Shown here piece by piece: positions 55,055 to 64,000 of a stretch of DNA of 64,000 nucleotides (its first letter is position 1; each line of letters begins with the position of its first letter). Both the position numbers and the translations under genes were made by a program. The DNA is from Gammaproteobacteria bacterium UBA2679. Lineage in GTDB: Bacteria; Pseudomonadota; Gammaproteobacteria; Pseudomonadales; Oleiphilaceae. The stretch is from contig DEMD01000012.1 in assembly GCA_002354735.1 (NCBI GenBank), positions 101,622 to 165,621 on the forward strand, in the 5' to 3' direction. The notes under the pieces are model-generated. The model was not told the DNA's origin. It did not search any database and saw only the letters and a list, made by a program, of their open reading frames with translations.

Positions 55055-55234
55055 CTACACACCTTCAACTTTCAGCAGATACTGGACTTTATTGATCATG
55101 CCACGTACTGCGGGAGTATCTTCCACCTCAACCGAGTGGTTGATCTTTCTGAGGCCGAGACCTTTTACACATGCTCTATGATTCGGCAAGGTGCCAATCA
55201 CACTTCTTATCAAAGTGACCTTTACTTTATTCAT
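55055..55234 (-). CDS. rpmD: 50S ribosomal protein L30
   Basis: L30, 59 residues, runs [20 protein letters not shown], then [20 protein letters not shown] and ends LLKVEGV. The start is ATG 55234, preceded by AGGTGAG and overlapping the rpsE stop by 8 bp; the longer open frame upstream is the rpsE coding region in another frame. Confidence 0.97.
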   Translation of the reverse strand: MNKVKVTLIRSVIGTLPNHRACVKGLGLRKINHSVEVEDTPAVRGMINKVQYLLKVEGV

Positions 55235-55739
55235 TGGGCTCACCTGTAATTTCTTCAAGCGACTTGCCACGACGGGCAGCAATATCCTCTGGGCTCTGCA
55301 TAGTCTTGAGACCATTGAAAGTCGCACGGATAACGTTTACCGGATTCGTCGAGCCATAGCACTTCGCCAGAACGTTTTGAACACCAGCCACTTCGAGGAC
55401 GGCGCGCATGGCACCGCCGGCGATGATACCGGTACCTTCTGAAGCAGGCTGCATGTACACCTTTGATGCGCCATGACGCGCTTTCACAGGATACTGGATG
55501 GTTGTACCATCGAGAGAAACGTTGATCATGTTCTTTCTAGCCGCATCCATAGCCTTCTGGATCGCAGCAGGTACTTCACGCGCCTTGCCACGTCCAAATC
55601 CAACCTTGCCTTGACCATCGCCTACAACCGTCAATGCTGTAAAACCAAAGATGCGACCACCCTTAACAACCTTGGCAACTCGGTTAACTTGTACCAGCTT
55701 TTCCTGGAGCTCAGGTGACTTTTGATCATTTGCCGACAT
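55227..55739 (-). CDS. rpsE: 30S ribosomal protein S5
   Basis: S5, 170 residues, has the double-stranded RNA-binding-like N-terminal domain: [20 protein letters not shown] (20) and [19 protein letters not shown]. The second domain has [19 protein letters not shown]. It acts in decoding accuracy. Spectinomycin-contact loop residues VKGGR are present. It is in the spc operon between rplR and rpmD. Confidence 0.98.
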   Translation of the reverse strand: MSANDQKSPELQEKLVQVNRVAKVVKGGRIFGFTALTVVGDGQGKVGFGRGKAREVPAAIQKAMDAARKNMINVSLDGTTIQYPVKARHGASKVYMQPASEGTGIIAGGAMRAVLEVAGVQNVLAKCYGSTNPVNVIRATFNGLKTMQSPEDIAARRGKSLEEITGEPNE

Positions 55740-55749
55740 AATTTACCCC

Positions 55750-56100
55750 TTAGAATTCCAAGCCGTTTTCTCTGGCTGCATCTGCCAGAGCTTTAACGCG
55801 ACCGTGATATCTGAAACCAGATCGGTCGAAAGCGACTTTAGTAATGCCGGCAGACTTAGCACGTTCGGCAATCAATGCCCCAACTTTAGTCGCGGCGTCT
55901 ATGTTGCCAGTGCTGCCTGAACGTAACTCCTTATCGAGCGTAGACGCAGAAACAAGCACCCGACTACCATCAGATGTTAACACCTGAGCGTAGATATGCC
56001 GCGGCGTCCGATTAACACTCAGGCGTTCTACTTTAAGCTCTCTAATTTTGAAACGCGTCTTCTTCGCACGACGCAAACGAGATGTTTTTTTATCAATCAT
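55750..56100 (-). CDS. rplR: 50S ribosomal protein L18
   Basis: L18, 116 residues, binds 5S rRNA. It has a basic N-terminus with [14 protein letters not shown], then [15 protein letters not shown], and ends with the conserved [20 protein letters not shown] and ENGLEF. It is full length and lies 9 bp after rplF. Confidence 0.97.
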   Translation of the reverse strand: MIDKKTSRLRRAKKTRFKIRELKVERLSVNRTPRHIYAQVLTSDGSRVLVSASTLDKELRSGSTGNIDAATKVGALIAERAKSAGITKVAFDRSGFRYHGRVKALADAARENGLEF

Positions 56101-56109
56101 GACTGCGCC

Positions 56110-56643
56110 CTACTTCTTCTTAGCTTCCTTAATTGCAACTCTCTCACCAGCGTAACGCACACCCTTGCCCTTGTATGGCTCTGGTGCACGCAGCGCTCTG
56201 ATCTCAGCTGCAACCTGTCCAATCTTCTGCTTGTCTATACCTTTCAACAAGATTTCAGTCTGCGTCGGCGTCTCAGCAGAAATGCCGTCAGGCAACTGAT
56301 AGTCGATCGGATGACTATATCCGAGTGAAAGTCCAAGCACGTTACCTTTTGCCTGCGCCTTGTAACCAACGCCTACAAGCTCAAGCTTTCGCTCAAAGCC
56401 TTGTGACACGCCTGTTACCATATTATTTACAAGCGAACGCATTGTACCGGCGAGTGCGCGAGATTGCTTCGCTGAATTCGCAGAAGCAAAAATTAACTGA
56501 TCACCCTCATGCTTTACATCAACAATATGATGAAGAGTGAGCTCCAGCTGCCCTTTGCTACCTTTTATGGCAACATTACTATTATCAATCGTGACAGTAA
56601 CACCGGAAGGAATCTGTACAGGATTGTTTGCAACTCTAGACAT
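56110..56643 (-). CDS. rplF: 50S ribosomal protein L6
   Basis: L6, 177 residues, has two similar domains. It starts [15 protein letters not shown] and has [20 protein letters not shown] and the C-terminal signature [14 protein letters not shown]. It sits near the factor-binding site of the 50S subunit. It is in the spc operon, 9 bp after rpsH. Confidence 0.98.
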   Translation of the reverse strand: MSRVANNPVQIPSGVTVTIDNSNVAIKGSKGQLELTLHHIVDVKHEGDQLIFASANSAKQSRALAGTMRSLVNNMVTGVSQGFERKLELVGVGYKAQAKGNVLGLSLGYSHPIDYQLPDGISAETPTQTEILLKGIDKQKIGQVAAEIRALRAPEPYKGKGVRYAGERVAIKEAKKK

Positions 56644-56652
56644 ACTATTCTC

Positions 56653-57045
56653 CTAGAATACAGTACAGATTATTTCACCACCGATACCAGCTGCCCGAGC
56701 AGCTCTATCCGTCATGATACCTTTCGAAGTTGAGACGACCGAAACACCGAGCCCAGCATTCACTTTCGGCAACTCGTCGGCTGCTCGATATTGTCTGAGA
56801 CCAGGGCGACTAACGCGCTTGATCGTTTCGATAACCGGCTTGCCTTCGAAGTACTTCAGCTCGATGTTAAGCACTGGTTTAATGTCGCCTTCTACAGTGA
56901 ATTCGGCGACGAAGCCTTCATCCTGGAGCACCTTTGCCAAAGCAAGCTTCATCTTGGATGAGGGCATGCTAACCGATGACTTTTCTGCCATCTGGGCATT
57001 ACGAATTCGCGTTAACATATCCGCGATAGGATCTTGAATACTCAT
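56653..57045 (-). CDS. rpsH: 30S ribosomal protein S8
   Basis: S8, 130 residues, starts [18 protein letters not shown] and has [20 protein letters not shown] and the end GGEIICTVF. In E. coli S8 also represses the spc operon by binding near the rplE start; such a site was not assessed here. It lies 52 bp after rpsN. Confidence 0.98.
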   Translation of the reverse strand: MSIQDPIADMLTRIRNAQMAEKSSVSMPSSKMKLALAKVLQDEGFVAEFTVEGDIKPVLNIELKYFEGKPVIETIKRVSRPGLRQYRAADELPKVNAGLGVSVVSTSKGIMTDRAARAAGIGGEIICTVF

Positions 57046-57097
57046 TACTAACTCCGCGTTTGAGTTGTGCAGCTAAAAGCTTACCAACGTTTCCCGA

Positions 57098-57403
57098 CTA
57101 CCAGCTTGCCTTGGTCAGACCGGGCACATCTCCGCGCATGGCTGCTTCTCGAAGCTTGATGCGTGACAATTTAAACTTCCTCAAAACTGCATGAGGACGA
57201 CCAGTCATCTGACAGCGGCGCTGAATCCGAACAGGTGAAGAATCCCTCGGTAGCTTCTGAAGCTGCTTTTGGGCTTCCCACTTCTGGTCGTCAGAAGACT
57301 CTGGACTACTGATAGTGTCTTTTAGCGCCGCACGCTTCGCAGCATACTTTGCAACGGTCTTTTCACGCTTCAGCTCACGCTGAATCATACTTTTCTTAGC
57401 CAT
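57098..57403 (-). CDS. rpsN: 30S ribosomal protein S14, zinc-free form
   Basis: S14, 101 residues, starts [20 protein letters not shown] and ends with [37 protein letters not shown]. It is the long form, lacking the CxxC-x-CxxC zinc ribbon. ATG 57403 is chosen; a TTG two codons earlier is unlikely. It is in the spc operon. Confidence 0.97.
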   Translation of the reverse strand: MAKKSMIQRELKREKTVAKYAAKRAALKDTISSPESSDDQKWEAQKQLQKLPRDSSPVRIQRRCQMTGRPHAVLRKFKLSRIKLREAAMRGDVPGLTKASW

Positions 57404-57414
57404 CAGCAAATTAC

Positions 57415-57954
57415 CTATTTTCTGAACGGAAAACTGAACGCATTGAGCAAAGCTCTGCCTTCTTCATCCGTCTTAGCTGTTGTAGTAATCGTGATATCAA
57501 GGCCACGGACTTTATCGATCTTGTCGTACTCGATTTCGGGGAAAATAATCTGCTCTTTTACACCCATAGAGTAGTTGCCCCGACCGTCGAACGACTTCGG
57601 ATTTAACCCTCGAAAGTCGCGTACGCGTGGAATTGAAATATCAACCAAGCGCTCAAGAAACTCCCACATACGGTCATTTCTCAGCGTCACTTTGCAGCCG
57701 ATAGGCATGCCTTGACGAATTTTGAATCCTGCCACCGATTTACGAGCATTTGTGATGACAACTTTCTGACCCGCGATCTTCTCAAGTTCAGCTGCAGCAA
57801 TTTCAACCTGCTTTTTGTCACCAACGCCTTCGCCGACACCCATGTTCAGTGTGATCTTCTTAACGCGGGGCACTTCCATGACATTTTTGTACGACATTTC
57901 TTTCATCAATGCCGGTACAACCTGGTCACGATAGACTTCCTGATACCTAGCCAT
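57415..57954 (-). CDS. rplE: 50S ribosomal protein L5
   Basis: L5, 179 residues, binds 5S rRNA and contacts P-site tRNA. It shows [37 protein letters not shown] (20) and [20 protein letters not shown]. It is full length and lies 11 bp after rplX. Confidence 0.98.
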   Translation of the reverse strand: MARYQEVYRDQVVPALMKEMSYKNVMEVPRVKKITLNMGVGEGVGDKKQVEIAAAELEKIAGQKVVITNARKSVAGFKIRQGMPIGCKVTLRNDRMWEFLERLVDISIPRVRDFRGLNPKSFDGRGNYSMGVKEQIIFPEIEYDKIDKVRGLDITITTTAKTDEEGRALLNAFSFPFRK

Positions 57955-57965
57955 GTGTTCGCTCT

Positions 57966-58283
57966 CTAACTCTTCAGCTCTTGCTGATCGGATTTGAAGA
58001 TGCGGACCTTCTTGCCGTCATCGAGTATTTTGAAGCCTACGCGATCCGCTTTTCCTGTTGCACTATTGAAGGCAGCAACGTTCGAAGCCTGTATAGGGGC
58101 TTCCTTTTCAACTATGCCACCCGCAACGCCGAGGTTTGGATTCGGCTTTGTGTGTTTCTTGATCATGTTAACGCCAGAGACCACGACACGACCATCAGCT
58201 TGGACAGCTCTGACAGTTCCCCGCTTACCCTTATCTTTACCCGCGATAACAATCACTTCATCATTTTTTCTTAACTTTTTCAT
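57966..58283 (-). CDS. rplX: 50S ribosomal protein L24
   Basis: L24, 105 residues, has the KOW motif near the N-terminus, [18 protein letters not shown], then [14 protein letters not shown] and [20 protein letters not shown]. It is an early assembly protein of the 50S subunit. It lies 8 bp after rplN. Confidence 0.97.
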   Translation of the reverse strand: MKKLRKNDEVIVIAGKDKGKRGTVRAVQADGRVVVSGVNMIKKHTKPNPNLGVAGGIVEKEAPIQASNVAAFNSATGKADRVGFKILDDGKKVRIFKSDQQELKS

Positions 58284-58291
58284 TGCGACCC

Positions 58292-58660
58292 CTACAAAAC
58301 TTCTGGAGCGAGAGAGATGATCTTCATGAACTTCTCACCCCTAAGCTCTCGTGTTACAGGCCCAAAAATTCGCGTACCGATTGGCTCTTCCTTTTGATTC
58401 AGAAGAACTGCAGCATTGCCGTCGAATCGAATAATAGAGCCATCTGGACGACGAACACCTTTACGTGTGCGAACGACAACCGCCTTTAATACCTGACCTT
58501 TCTTGACTTTGCCTCGCGGAATCGCCTCTTTGACGGTTACCTTGATGACATCGCCAATCCTGGCATAGCGACGGTGCGAGCCGCCTAATACCTTAATACA
58601 CATGACTCGACGGGCACCGCTGTTGTCGGCTACGTCCAGCTCACTTTCTGTCTGAATCAT
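58292..58660 (-). CDS. rplN: 50S ribosomal protein L14
   Basis: L14, 122 residues, starts [20 protein letters not shown] and has [20 protein letters not shown] and [11 protein letters not shown]. It is first gene of the spc operon; 30 bp separate it from rpsQ, without a visible terminator, so S10 transcripts may read through. Confidence 0.98.
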   Translation of the reverse strand: MIQTESELDVADNSGARRVMCIKVLGGSHRRYARIGDVIKVTVKEAIPRGKVKKGQVLKAVVVRTRKGVRRPDGSIIRFDGNAAVLLNQKEEPIGTRIFGPVTRELRGEKFMKIISLAPEVL

Positions 58661-58690
58661 TGGACTACTCCAAAACCTTAGTTAAGACGC

Positions 58691-58960
58691 TTAGACCCGC
58701 TTCGCGCGCTCGAGCACCTGTACAAGCCGCCAAGATTTATTCTTGGATATTGGCCTGGACTCTTGAATCTGAACCACATCACCGATGTGGCATTCATTCT
58801 GCTCATCATGTGCCTGTAGCTTTGTTGAACGCTTAACATACTTGCCGTAAAGAGGATGCTTGACCTTGCGCTCAATAAGTACAACGACAGACTTATCCAT
58901 CTTGTCGCTGACGACCCTGCCAGTCTCTGTACGAACTGTCTTCTCTGCCGCAGCCATCAT
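58691..58960 (-). CDS. rpsQ: 30S ribosomal protein S17
   Basis: S17, 89 residues, has [20 protein letters not shown] (20), [20 protein letters not shown] and [18 protein letters not shown] 58960 overlaps the rpmC stop as ATGA, giving translational coupling. It is last gene of the S10 operon. Confidence 0.97.
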   Translation of the reverse strand: MMAAAEKTVRTETGRVVSDKMDKSVVVLIERKVKHPLYGKYVKRSTKLQAHDEQNECHIGDVVQIQESRPISKNKSWRLVQVLERAKRV

Positions 58961-59148
58961 TTACCTGCCTTCTGATGTATAACTGTTTTGACCTGAGCGA
59001 TGCTCTTACGAGTTTCGCGAAGCAAATGTGTCTGGGCGAGTTGGCCAGTTGACTTCTTCATCCGAAGGTTGAACTGGTCTTTAAGGAGCTCCATAAGCTT
59101 CCCTTGTAACTCTTCCTGAGACAAATCTTTCAGTTCTGCTATTTTCAT
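58957..59148 (-). CDS. rpmC: 50S ribosomal protein L29
   Basis: L29, 63 residues, is two helices: [19 protein letters not shown], then [16 protein letters not shown] and [14 protein letters not shown]. It is at the exit-tunnel mouth near L23. The rplP stop is 2 bp upstream; its own stop overlaps rpsQ by 4 bp. Confidence 0.97.
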   Translation of the reverse strand: MKIAELKDLSQEELQGKLMELLKDQFNLRMKKSTGQLAQTHLLRETRKSIAQVKTVIHQKAGK

Positions 59149-59150
59149 GT

Positions 59151-59564
59151 CTACATCACCGTTCTGGTAACGAAGGTCGTCGCGATCGGCAGCTTGGCTG
59201 CAGCGAGGGTAAACGCCTCTCTTGCAAGATCTTCTGACACGCCTTCCATTTCATACAGGACTCTACCAGGCTGAATTTCAGCGACCCAGTATTCTACTGC
59301 ACCCTTACCCTTACCCATTCTCACTTCAAGCGGCTTCTTGCTGATTGGCTTGTCTGGGAAAATACGAATCCAGATTTTGCCGCCTCGCTTGATTTTTCGA
59401 GTAATGGTTCGTCGGGCCGCCTCAATCTGACGAGAAGTTATTCGGCCACGTGCCGTAGCTTTCAGACCGTATTCACCAAAACTGACCTTGGCACCACGTG
59501 TAGCAAGACCAGTATTACGGCCTTTAAACATTTTTCTGAATTTAGTACGTTTGGGCTGCAGCAT
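59151..59564 (-). CDS. rplP: 50S ribosomal protein L16
   Basis: L16, 137 residues, starts [20 protein letters not shown] and has [20 protein letters not shown] (20) and [16 protein letters not shown]. The Arg of the [11 protein letters not shown] loop, hydroxylated in some bacteria, is present. ATG 59564 is chosen, one base after the rpsC stop; the open frame upstream is rpsC sequence in another frame. Confidence 0.97.
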   Translation of the reverse strand: MLQPKRTKFRKMFKGRNTGLATRGAKVSFGEYGLKATARGRITSRQIEAARRTITRKIKRGGKIWIRIFPDKPISKKPLEVRMGKGKGAVEYWVAEIQPGRVLYEMEGVSEDLAREAFTLAAAKLPIATTFVTRTVM

Positions 59565-59565
59565 G

Positions 59566-60261
59566 TTATGCCCTCTCTTGTTTGGAAGACTTCTTACCGG
59601 CTGCCGCTGCTTCTGCACGAATCTGGGCTATACCGCCTAGAATTTCGCCTTTGAAGATCCAGACTTTCACACCGATAACACCATAGGTGGTATGTGCTTC
59701 ATGGGTCGCGTAATCGATATCAGCTCTCAAGGTATGGAGAGGCACACGACCTTCTCTATACCATTCTGTACGAGCAATCTCAGCACCACCGAGACGGCCT
59801 CCGACCTGAATCTTTATGCCCTTCGCACCCTGACGCATAGCATTCTGCACAGCACGCTTCATGGCGCGACGAAACATTACGCGTCGCTCAAGCTGGCTCG
59901 CCACACCGGCGGCAACAAGTTTCGCATCCAGATCTGGCTTGCGAATTTCTTCGATATTCAGATGAACGGGAACGCCCATCAAAGCGCCAATTTCTGAGCG
60001 CAGCTTATCTACGTCCTCACCCTTCTTACCAATCACGATACCTGGGCGGGCAGTGTGAATGGTAATTTTGGCATTTTGAGCAGGTCGCTCAATAATGATC
60101 TTGCTCACAGAAGCTCTTTCAAGCTTCTTCATGAGGTACTCACGAACACGAATGTCAGTAAGCAGATTATCAGCGTAGTGCTTCTTGTCTGCGTACCAAA
60201 CCGAATTATGCTCTTTAACGATTCCGAGTCGGATACCGACTGGATGAACTTTCTGTCCCAT
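59566..60261 (-). CDS. rpsC: 30S ribosomal protein S3
   Basis: S3, 231 residues, starts [20 protein letters not shown]. The KH domain is [20 protein letters not shown] (20); the C-terminal domain has [20 protein letters not shown] and [16 protein letters not shown]. It lines the mRNA entry channel. It is in the S10 operon. Confidence 0.98.
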   Translation of the reverse strand: MGQKVHPVGIRLGIVKEHNSVWYADKKHYADNLLTDIRVREYLMKKLERASVSKIIIERPAQNAKITIHTARPGIVIGKKGEDVDKLRSEIGALMGVPVHLNIEEIRKPDLDAKLVAAGVASQLERRVMFRRAMKRAVQNAMRQGAKGIKIQVGGRLGGAEIARTEWYREGRVPLHTLRADIDYATHEAHTTYGVIGVKVWIFKGEILGGIAQIRAEAAAAGKKSSKQERA

Positions 60262-60267
60262 TTTCGT

Positions 60268-60603
60268 CTAAGCCTCCGCGACCTTGATAGTGATGTGGCA
60301 GGTACGCTTAAGAATACGATCTGCACGTCCTTTGGCCCGAGGCTTAATTCGCTTCATAACTGGGCCTTCATCAACAAACACCGTTGATACTTTCAGCTCA
60401 TCCACATCAAGCCCCTCGTTGTGCTCAGCGTTTGCTATCGCTGACTCGAGAACCTTTTTAACGATATGCGCTGCCTTTTTCGGGCTAAACGTAAGCACGT
60501 CTAACGCCTCTTCAACACCCTTTCCTCTGATCAGATCAGCCACCAAACGGGCTTTCTGAGCAGAGAGGCGGGCGCCTGCTAATTTAGCTGCTACTTCCAC
60601 CAT
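60268..60603 (-). CDS. rplV: 50S ribosomal protein L22
   Basis: L22, 111 residues, starts [20 protein letters not shown] and has the long tunnel hairpin [20 protein letters not shown] (20) followed by [13 protein letters not shown]. This hairpin lines the exit tunnel, a macrolide-relevant region. The start is ATG 60603 or the GTG next to it. Confidence 0.97.
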   Translation of the reverse strand: MVEVAAKLAGARLSAQKARLVADLIRGKGVEEALDVLTFSPKKAAHIVKKVLESAIANAEHNEGLDVDELKVSTVFVDEGPVMKRIKPRAKGRADRILKRTCHITIKVAEA

Positions 60604-60612
60604 CCTTCTCCT

Positions 60613-60888
60613 CTACCGTTTGGCTTTCTTGTCTGCCACGTGGCCTTTGAAGGTGCGTGTGGCAGAAAATTCGCCCAATTTATGCCCGACCATATCTTCG
60701 GTTACATACACTGGAACATGTTGCCGGCCGTTGTGAACAGCTATCGTCAAGCCAACCATTTCCGGGAAGATGGTTGAGCGACGTGACCAGGTCTTGATCG
60801 GTTTTTTATCTTTAGTTTCATTAGCCGCTTCAACCTTCTTAAGCAAATGCAGGTCGATGAACGGTCCTTTCTTCAATGAACGTGGCAC
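60613..60888 (-). CDS. rpsS: 30S ribosomal protein S19
   Basis: S19, 91 residues, starts [20 protein letters not shown] and has [20 protein letters not shown] (20) and [15 protein letters not shown]. It is in the 30S head near S13. It lies 10 bp after rplB. Confidence 0.98.
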   Translation of the reverse strand: MPRSLKKGPFIDLHLLKKVEAANETKDKKPIKTWSRRSTIFPEMVGLTIAVHNGRQHVPVYVTEDMVGHKLGEFSATRTFKGHVADKKAKR

Positions 60889-60898
60889 GATTTAACTC

Positions 60899-61723
60899 CT
60901 ACTTTGCTTTACGGCTGCGGATAATCATCTTATCCGTACGCTTGTTCTTTCTGGTCTTGTATCCCTTAGTAGGCACGCCCCATGGGGTTACTGGGTGCTT
61001 ACCAAAGTTACGTCCCTCACCACCACCGTGTGGGTGGTCAACCGGGTTCATGACCGTACCGCGCACTGTCGGGCGAACGCCAATCCAACGCTTCGCACCA
61101 GCCTTGCCGTAAACCTTCAGGTTATGCTCGGAGTTACAAACTTCCCCTAGAGTAGCCCGGCACTCAGACAGCACCTTGCGCATTTCGCCTGACTTCAGAC
61201 GAAGGGTTGCGTAAACACCCTCTCTCGCGACCACCTGCGCTGATGTACCAGCACTGCGGATCATCTGAGCACCCTTGCCAGGCTTCAGCTCAATACAATG
61301 CACAACGCTACCAACGGGAATGTTGCGGAGCGGCAAACAACTACCCGACCGAATCGGTGCATCTTCACCATTCTGAATGGTATCGCCCGCTTTTAGCCCC
61401 TTACTGGCAACAATGTACCGCTTGTCACCATCAGCGTAAGCTACCAAAGCAATATGCGCTGATCGATTCGGATCATACTCAAGCCGCTCGACGACCGCGG
61501 GAACACCATCTTTATTGCGCTTAAAATCAATAACGCGATAGAGACGCTTATGACCACCGCCCTGGTGCCGCACAGTTATGCGCCCAGTATTATTACGGCC
61601 ACCTTTCTTGGTGAGCGTTTCAGTCAACCTGGCTACAGGTGCACCTTTATGGAGATCGTGATTAACCACTTTAACCACATGACGCCGACCAGCCGACGTC
61701 GGCTTAGTTTTTAGAACTGGCAT
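60899..61723 (-). CDS. rplB: 50S ribosomal protein L2
   Basis: L2, 274 residues, is needed for subunit joining and peptidyl transfer. It has [20 protein letters not shown] (20), [16 protein letters not shown], and the C-terminal [19 protein letters not shown] with the conserved His in DHPHGGGEG. Full length and typical of the family. Confidence 0.98.
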   Translation of the reverse strand: MPVLKTKPTSAGRRHVVKVVNHDLHKGAPVARLTETLTKKGGRNNTGRITVRHQGGGHKRLYRVIDFKRNKDGVPAVVERLEYDPNRSAHIALVAYADGDKRYIVASKGLKAGDTIQNGEDAPIRSGSCLPLRNIPVGSVVHCIELKPGKGAQMIRSAGTSAQVVAREGVYATLRLKSGEMRKVLSECRATLGEVCNSEHNLKVYGKAGAKRWIGVRPTVRGTVMNPVDHPHGGGEGRNFGKHPVTPWGVPTKGYKTRKNKRTDKMIIRSRKAK

Positions 61724-61732
61724 ATAAACCCC

Positions 61733-62029
61733 TTATTCGACGTCAGCGAATTCAATTGTCTGCCCTTCAGCAAGGCGAACATAAGCCTTTCTGACAGCTG
61801 ACTTCTTTCCAATACCACGAGCCGTCCGCTTGGTCTTACCCTTGATGGTAACGACCTGAACAGCCTTAACTGAAACTTTAAACAACGCCTCCACTGCCTG
61901 CCTTACCTCAGCCTTGGTAGCATCGGGTGCAATCTTGAAGGTAACCTGGTTGTTAAGTTCAGCGATACGGGTGGCCTTCTCCGAAACATGAGGACCAAGC
62001 AGCACCTTATACAATCTTTCGCGAATCAT
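61733..62029 (-). CDS. rplW: 50S ribosomal protein L23
   Basis: L23, 98 residues, starts [20 protein letters not shown] and has [20 protein letters not shown] (20) and [15 protein letters not shown]. It is at the exit tunnel and binds trigger factor and SRP. Its start overlaps the rplD stop by 4 bp. Confidence 0.97.
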   Translation of the reverse strand: MIRERLYKVLLGPHVSEKATRIAELNNQVTFKIAPDATKAEVRQAVEALFKVSVKAVQVVTIKGKTKRTARGIGKKSAVRKAYVRLAEGQTIEFADVE

Positions 62030-62628
62030 CCCAGCATCTCCTCTATCTTCTTGATCGCCGATACCGTGACGACGACCTTTTCGCAGTTAATGAGGCTCAC
62101 CGGGTCAATTCCTTGCGCATCGCAGACATAGATACGCGGTATATTGCGCGAAGCAAGATACAACTTTTCATCCATTTCTTCGGTGATAATCAAAGCGTTG
62201 CTGATACCCATATTCTGAAGCTTCTCAGCAAACTGCTTAGTCTTGTGCGTATCAGGCGAAACCGACTCAACAACAAGCAGACGATCCTGCCGAACAAGCT
62301 CAGACAAAATAGCCTGCATTGCAGCTCGGTACATCTTCTTGTTAACTTTCTGACTGTGGTCGCGCGGCCGGGCTGCGAATGTAACGCCACCCCCTCGCCA
62401 GATAGGACTACGGATTGTACCAGCTCGGGCACGACCAGTACCTTTTTGCCGCCACGGCTTCTTACCGCCACCGCTAACATCTGATCGCGTCTTCTGAGCC
62501 TTTGTACCTTGACGTGCTCCCGCCAAGTAAGCGGTAACTACCTGATGAACCAGATCCTGGTTAAATTCTCTACCGAAAGCCTGGTCGGATACGGCAAGCG
62601 CTTCTGCGCCTTGAACATTCAATTGCAT
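62026..62628 (-). CDS. rplD: 50S ribosomal protein L4
   Basis: L4, 200 residues, has the tunnel loop [20 protein letters not shown] (20), then [19 protein letters not shown]. In E. coli L4 represses the S10 operon by binding the leader of rpsJ. Here the leader is only about 46 nt, so that control may not operate. It lies 9 bp after rplC. Confidence 0.98.
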   Translation of the reverse strand: MQLNVQGAEALAVSDQAFGREFNQDLVHQVVTAYLAGARQGTKAQKTRSDVSGGGKKPWRQKGTGRARAGTIRSPIWRGGGVTFAARPRDHSQKVNKKMYRAAMQAILSELVRQDRLLVVESVSPDTHKTKQFAEKLQNMGISNALIITEEMDEKLYLASRNIPRIYVCDAQGIDPVSLINCEKVVVTVSAIKKIEEMLG

Positions 62629-62637
62629 CTGCGCCCC

Positions 62638-63291
62638 CTATCCCTTCTTGTTGACTGCTTTAACAGCAGGCTTAACAATAACGTTACTACCGACAGCACC
62701 GGGCACGGAGCCCGACACGAGTAACAAGTTACGCTCCTCGTCAACTCGAGCCACTGTAAGACTCTGGACAGTAATTTGCTTATTACCAAGCTGTCCGGCC
62801 ATTTTCTTTCCCTTGAAGACCTTTCCAGGAGACTGGTTTTGACCAATCGATCCAGGAGCACGGTGAGAAAGTGAGTTGCCGTGCGTAGCGTCCTGCATGG
62901 AGAAGTTCCAGCGCTTAATAACGCCAGCGAAACCCTTGCCCTTGGAAACGCCAGTCACGTCCACGGATTGGCCAGGCGCAAAAATCGACACGCGAACTTC
63001 ATCACCGGCGCTGAAGCCTGAGATCTCTTCGGAGCTAATGCGGAACTCATCAAAACGCGCTGCGGGCTCCACGCCAGTTTTGGCGAAGATACCTGCCTCG
63101 GGCTTATTGAGCCGAGAAGGCTTCTTTGAACCAGAAGCCACTTGAACTGCCGTGTAACCATCAACTTCCAGGGACTTCACCTGGGTGATGACATTCTTCG
63201 ACACTTCGATGACAGTAACGGCTGTCGCCGTACCGTCTTCCAGAAACAAACGAGTCATGCCAGCCTTACGGCCGACTAAACCAATTGCCAT
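62638..63291 (-). CDS. rplC: 50S ribosomal protein L3
   Basis: L3, 217 residues, starts [20 protein letters not shown]. The long extension to the peptidyl-transferase centre has [20 protein letters not shown] (20), [20 protein letters not shown] and [15 protein letters not shown]. The Gln methylated in E. coli lies in the [10 protein letters not shown] block. It follows rpsJ after 86 bp. Confidence 0.98.
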   Translation of the reverse strand: MAIGLVGRKAGMTRLFLEDGTATAVTVIEVSKNVITQVKSLEVDGYTAVQVASGSKKPSRLNKPEAGIFAKTGVEPAARFDEFRISSEEISGFSAGDEVRVSIFAPGQSVDVTGVSKGKGFAGVIKRWNFSMQDATHGNSLSHRAPGSIGQNQSPGKVFKGKKMAGQLGNKQITVQSLTVARVDEERNLLLVSGSVPGAVGSNVIVKPAVKAVNKKG

Positions 63292-63377
63292 TTTTCACCT
63301 CTTAGTGTACGGGGCTAACCCTCTATGGCCACAATATGTGTTACACCAATGAAGCGGGATATTGCTATCCCTATCTA

Positions 63378-63689
63378 TTAACCGAGACTGATTTGAACAT
63401 CAACTCCGGCCGCAAGATCTAACTTCATCAGCGCGTCTACGGTCTTTTCCGTAGGCTCGACAATATCGAGCAATCTTTTATGTGTTCGTATTTCGTATTG
63501 ATCTCGCGCATCTTTGTTGACGTGCGGCGAAATAAGAATCGTGAATCTCTCGTGCTTCGTTGGCAACGGGATTGGGCCGCGAACTTGCGCTCCAGTCCTT
63601 TTAGCCGTATCGACAATTTCCTGAGTAGATTGATCAATCAGGCGATAGTCGAAAGCCTTGAGTCGAATTCTGATCGTTTGGCTTTGCAT
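63378..63689 (-). CDS. rpsJ: 30S ribosomal protein S10
   Basis: S10 (NusE), 103 residues, starts [20 protein letters not shown] and has [20 protein letters not shown] (20) and [20 protein letters not shown] (20). It also serves in transcription antitermination with NusB. GGAG upstream selects ATG 63689; 18 earlier in-frame codons overlap the promoter and are not coding. Confidence 0.98.
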   Translation of the reverse strand: MQSQTIRIRLKAFDYRLIDQSTQEIVDTAKRTGAQVRGPIPLPTKHERFTILISPHVNKDARDQYEIRTHKRLLDIVEPTEKTVDALMKLDLAAGVDVQISLG

Positions 63690-63741
63690 TTGTACTCTCC
63701 GACACAATAGGCAGGCATCCACCCATCGAAAAAGGAGCCGC

Positions 63742-63770
63742 ATTGTAAGCGCGGCTTTTCACACTGTCAA
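63742..63770 (-). promoter_or_regulatory. Sigma-70 promoter of the S10 operon
   Basis: On the minus strand, a perfect TTGACA (plus 63765-63770), a 17-bp spacer and TACAAT (63742-63747) point toward rpsJ. Start would be near 63735, giving a leader of about 46 nt, followed by the S10 and probably spc genes. Confidence 0.88.
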
Positions 63771-63806
63771 CCTGATTCCTGCAGGAAGTCATCAGTCAGG
63801 TCTAAT

Positions 63807-63830
63807 AAAAAAGGGGGCCAAGCCCCCTTT
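63807..63830 (-). terminator. Intrinsic terminator after tuf
   Basis: On the minus strand, GGGGGC-TTG-GCCCCC (6 bp) is followed by T6 (plus A63807-63812). It lies 24 bp after the tuf stop and separates tuf from the S10 promoter. Confidence 0.9.
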
Positions 63831-63853
63831 CAGTTGCGTACCGATCCTAAAGT

Positions 63854-64000
63854 TTATTCAATAACCTTAGAAACAACGCCCGCGCCTACGGTCCTGCCAC
63901 CTTCACGAATCGCAAAGCGCAGACCGTCTTCCATCGCAATTGGATGAATGAGACTGACCTTCATCTTGACGTTGTCGCCAGGCATTACCATTTCAACACC
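63854..64000 (-). CDS. tuf: Elongation factor Tu, C-terminal fragment
   Basis: The window ends inside this gene, so only the last 48 codons and the stop are seen. They encode domain III of EF-Tu: [20 protein letters not shown] (20), then [20 protein letters not shown] and VVSKVIE at the C-terminus. EF-Tu delivers aminoacyl-tRNA to the ribosome. Position ahead of rpsJ is the standard str/S10 junction. Whether a second tuf copy exists cannot be told. Confidence 0.97.
   Translation of the reverse strand, partial: GVEMVMPGDNVKMKVSLIHPIAMEDGLRFAIREGGRTVGAGVVSKVIE

Noticed and set aside
1..64000. CRISPR arrays, insertion sequences, prophage, rRNA or tRNA genes
   Set aside because: No spaced direct repeats, transposase motifs, phage genes or conserved rRNA/tRNA stretches were seen on reading both strands.

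Overview
The window is a dense chromosomal segment of a gammaproteobacterium close to Pseudomonas, probably a moderate-GC marine or saline lineage such as Halopseudomonas. The evidence is a GacA box in front of a GGA-rich Rsm-type small RNA, the long forms of PstC and PstA, the order ssb, MFS transporter, uvrA (+), rplQ, rpoA, and a standard gammaproteobacterial tuf/S10/spc/alpha ribosomal block. I see no insertion sequence, prophage, CRISPR array, rRNA or tRNA. Base composition and codon use look even throughout. Layout: 1-1522 holds the end of phoB and phoR. 1519-3104 holds cysZ, a VanZ-like protein and the Rsm small RNA with its GacA box. 3220-9816 holds mscS, an OmpA-family porin with calcium-type repeats, an SGNH/SASA lipoprotein, a YbaK deacylase, a UbiH-type hydroxylase and hinT. 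9828-18560 holds the phosphate uptake locus on the minus strand (Pho box, pstS, a TIGR03545-like gene, pstC, pstA, pstB, phoU). Together with phoBR this puts most of the phosphate-starvation response within 18 kb. 18640-25827 holds a YciA-type thioesterase, uvrD, an Fe-dependent alcohol dehydrogenase fused to an SCP2 domain, ppnN and small proteins. 25852-30941 holds a compact minus-strand cluster: a cupredoxin-like protein, a membrane-bound EAL phosphodiesterase, a DUF3034 protein and a lipoprotein truncated haemoglobin. A solitary pilin lies upstream of it. 31155-39681 holds an unknown outer-membrane protein, then a putative selenate or phosphonate-type ABC transporter overlapping a diguanylate cyclase. 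Next come a SenB-type glycosyltransferase and a selenophosphate synthetase fused to a flavoprotein. 39701-44816 holds a YihY protein, ibpA with a ROSE-like RNA thermometer, a CoA-binding protein, mnmH (the tRNA selenouridine synthase that uses selenophosphate), azlCD and mscL. 44975-49991 holds ssb, an MFS transporter and uvrA. 50099-64000 holds the ribosomal block from rplQ back to the 3' end of tuf. Three groups work as units. The first is phosphate sensing and uptake (PhoBR, Pst, PhoU). The second is selenium uptake and use (ABC transporter, SelD, SenB-type enzyme, MnmH). The third is c-di-GMP turnover tied to membrane or periplasmic inputs (EAL protein beside copper and haem proteins; GGDEF protein in the transporter operon). 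The last two contain the least-described biology here.
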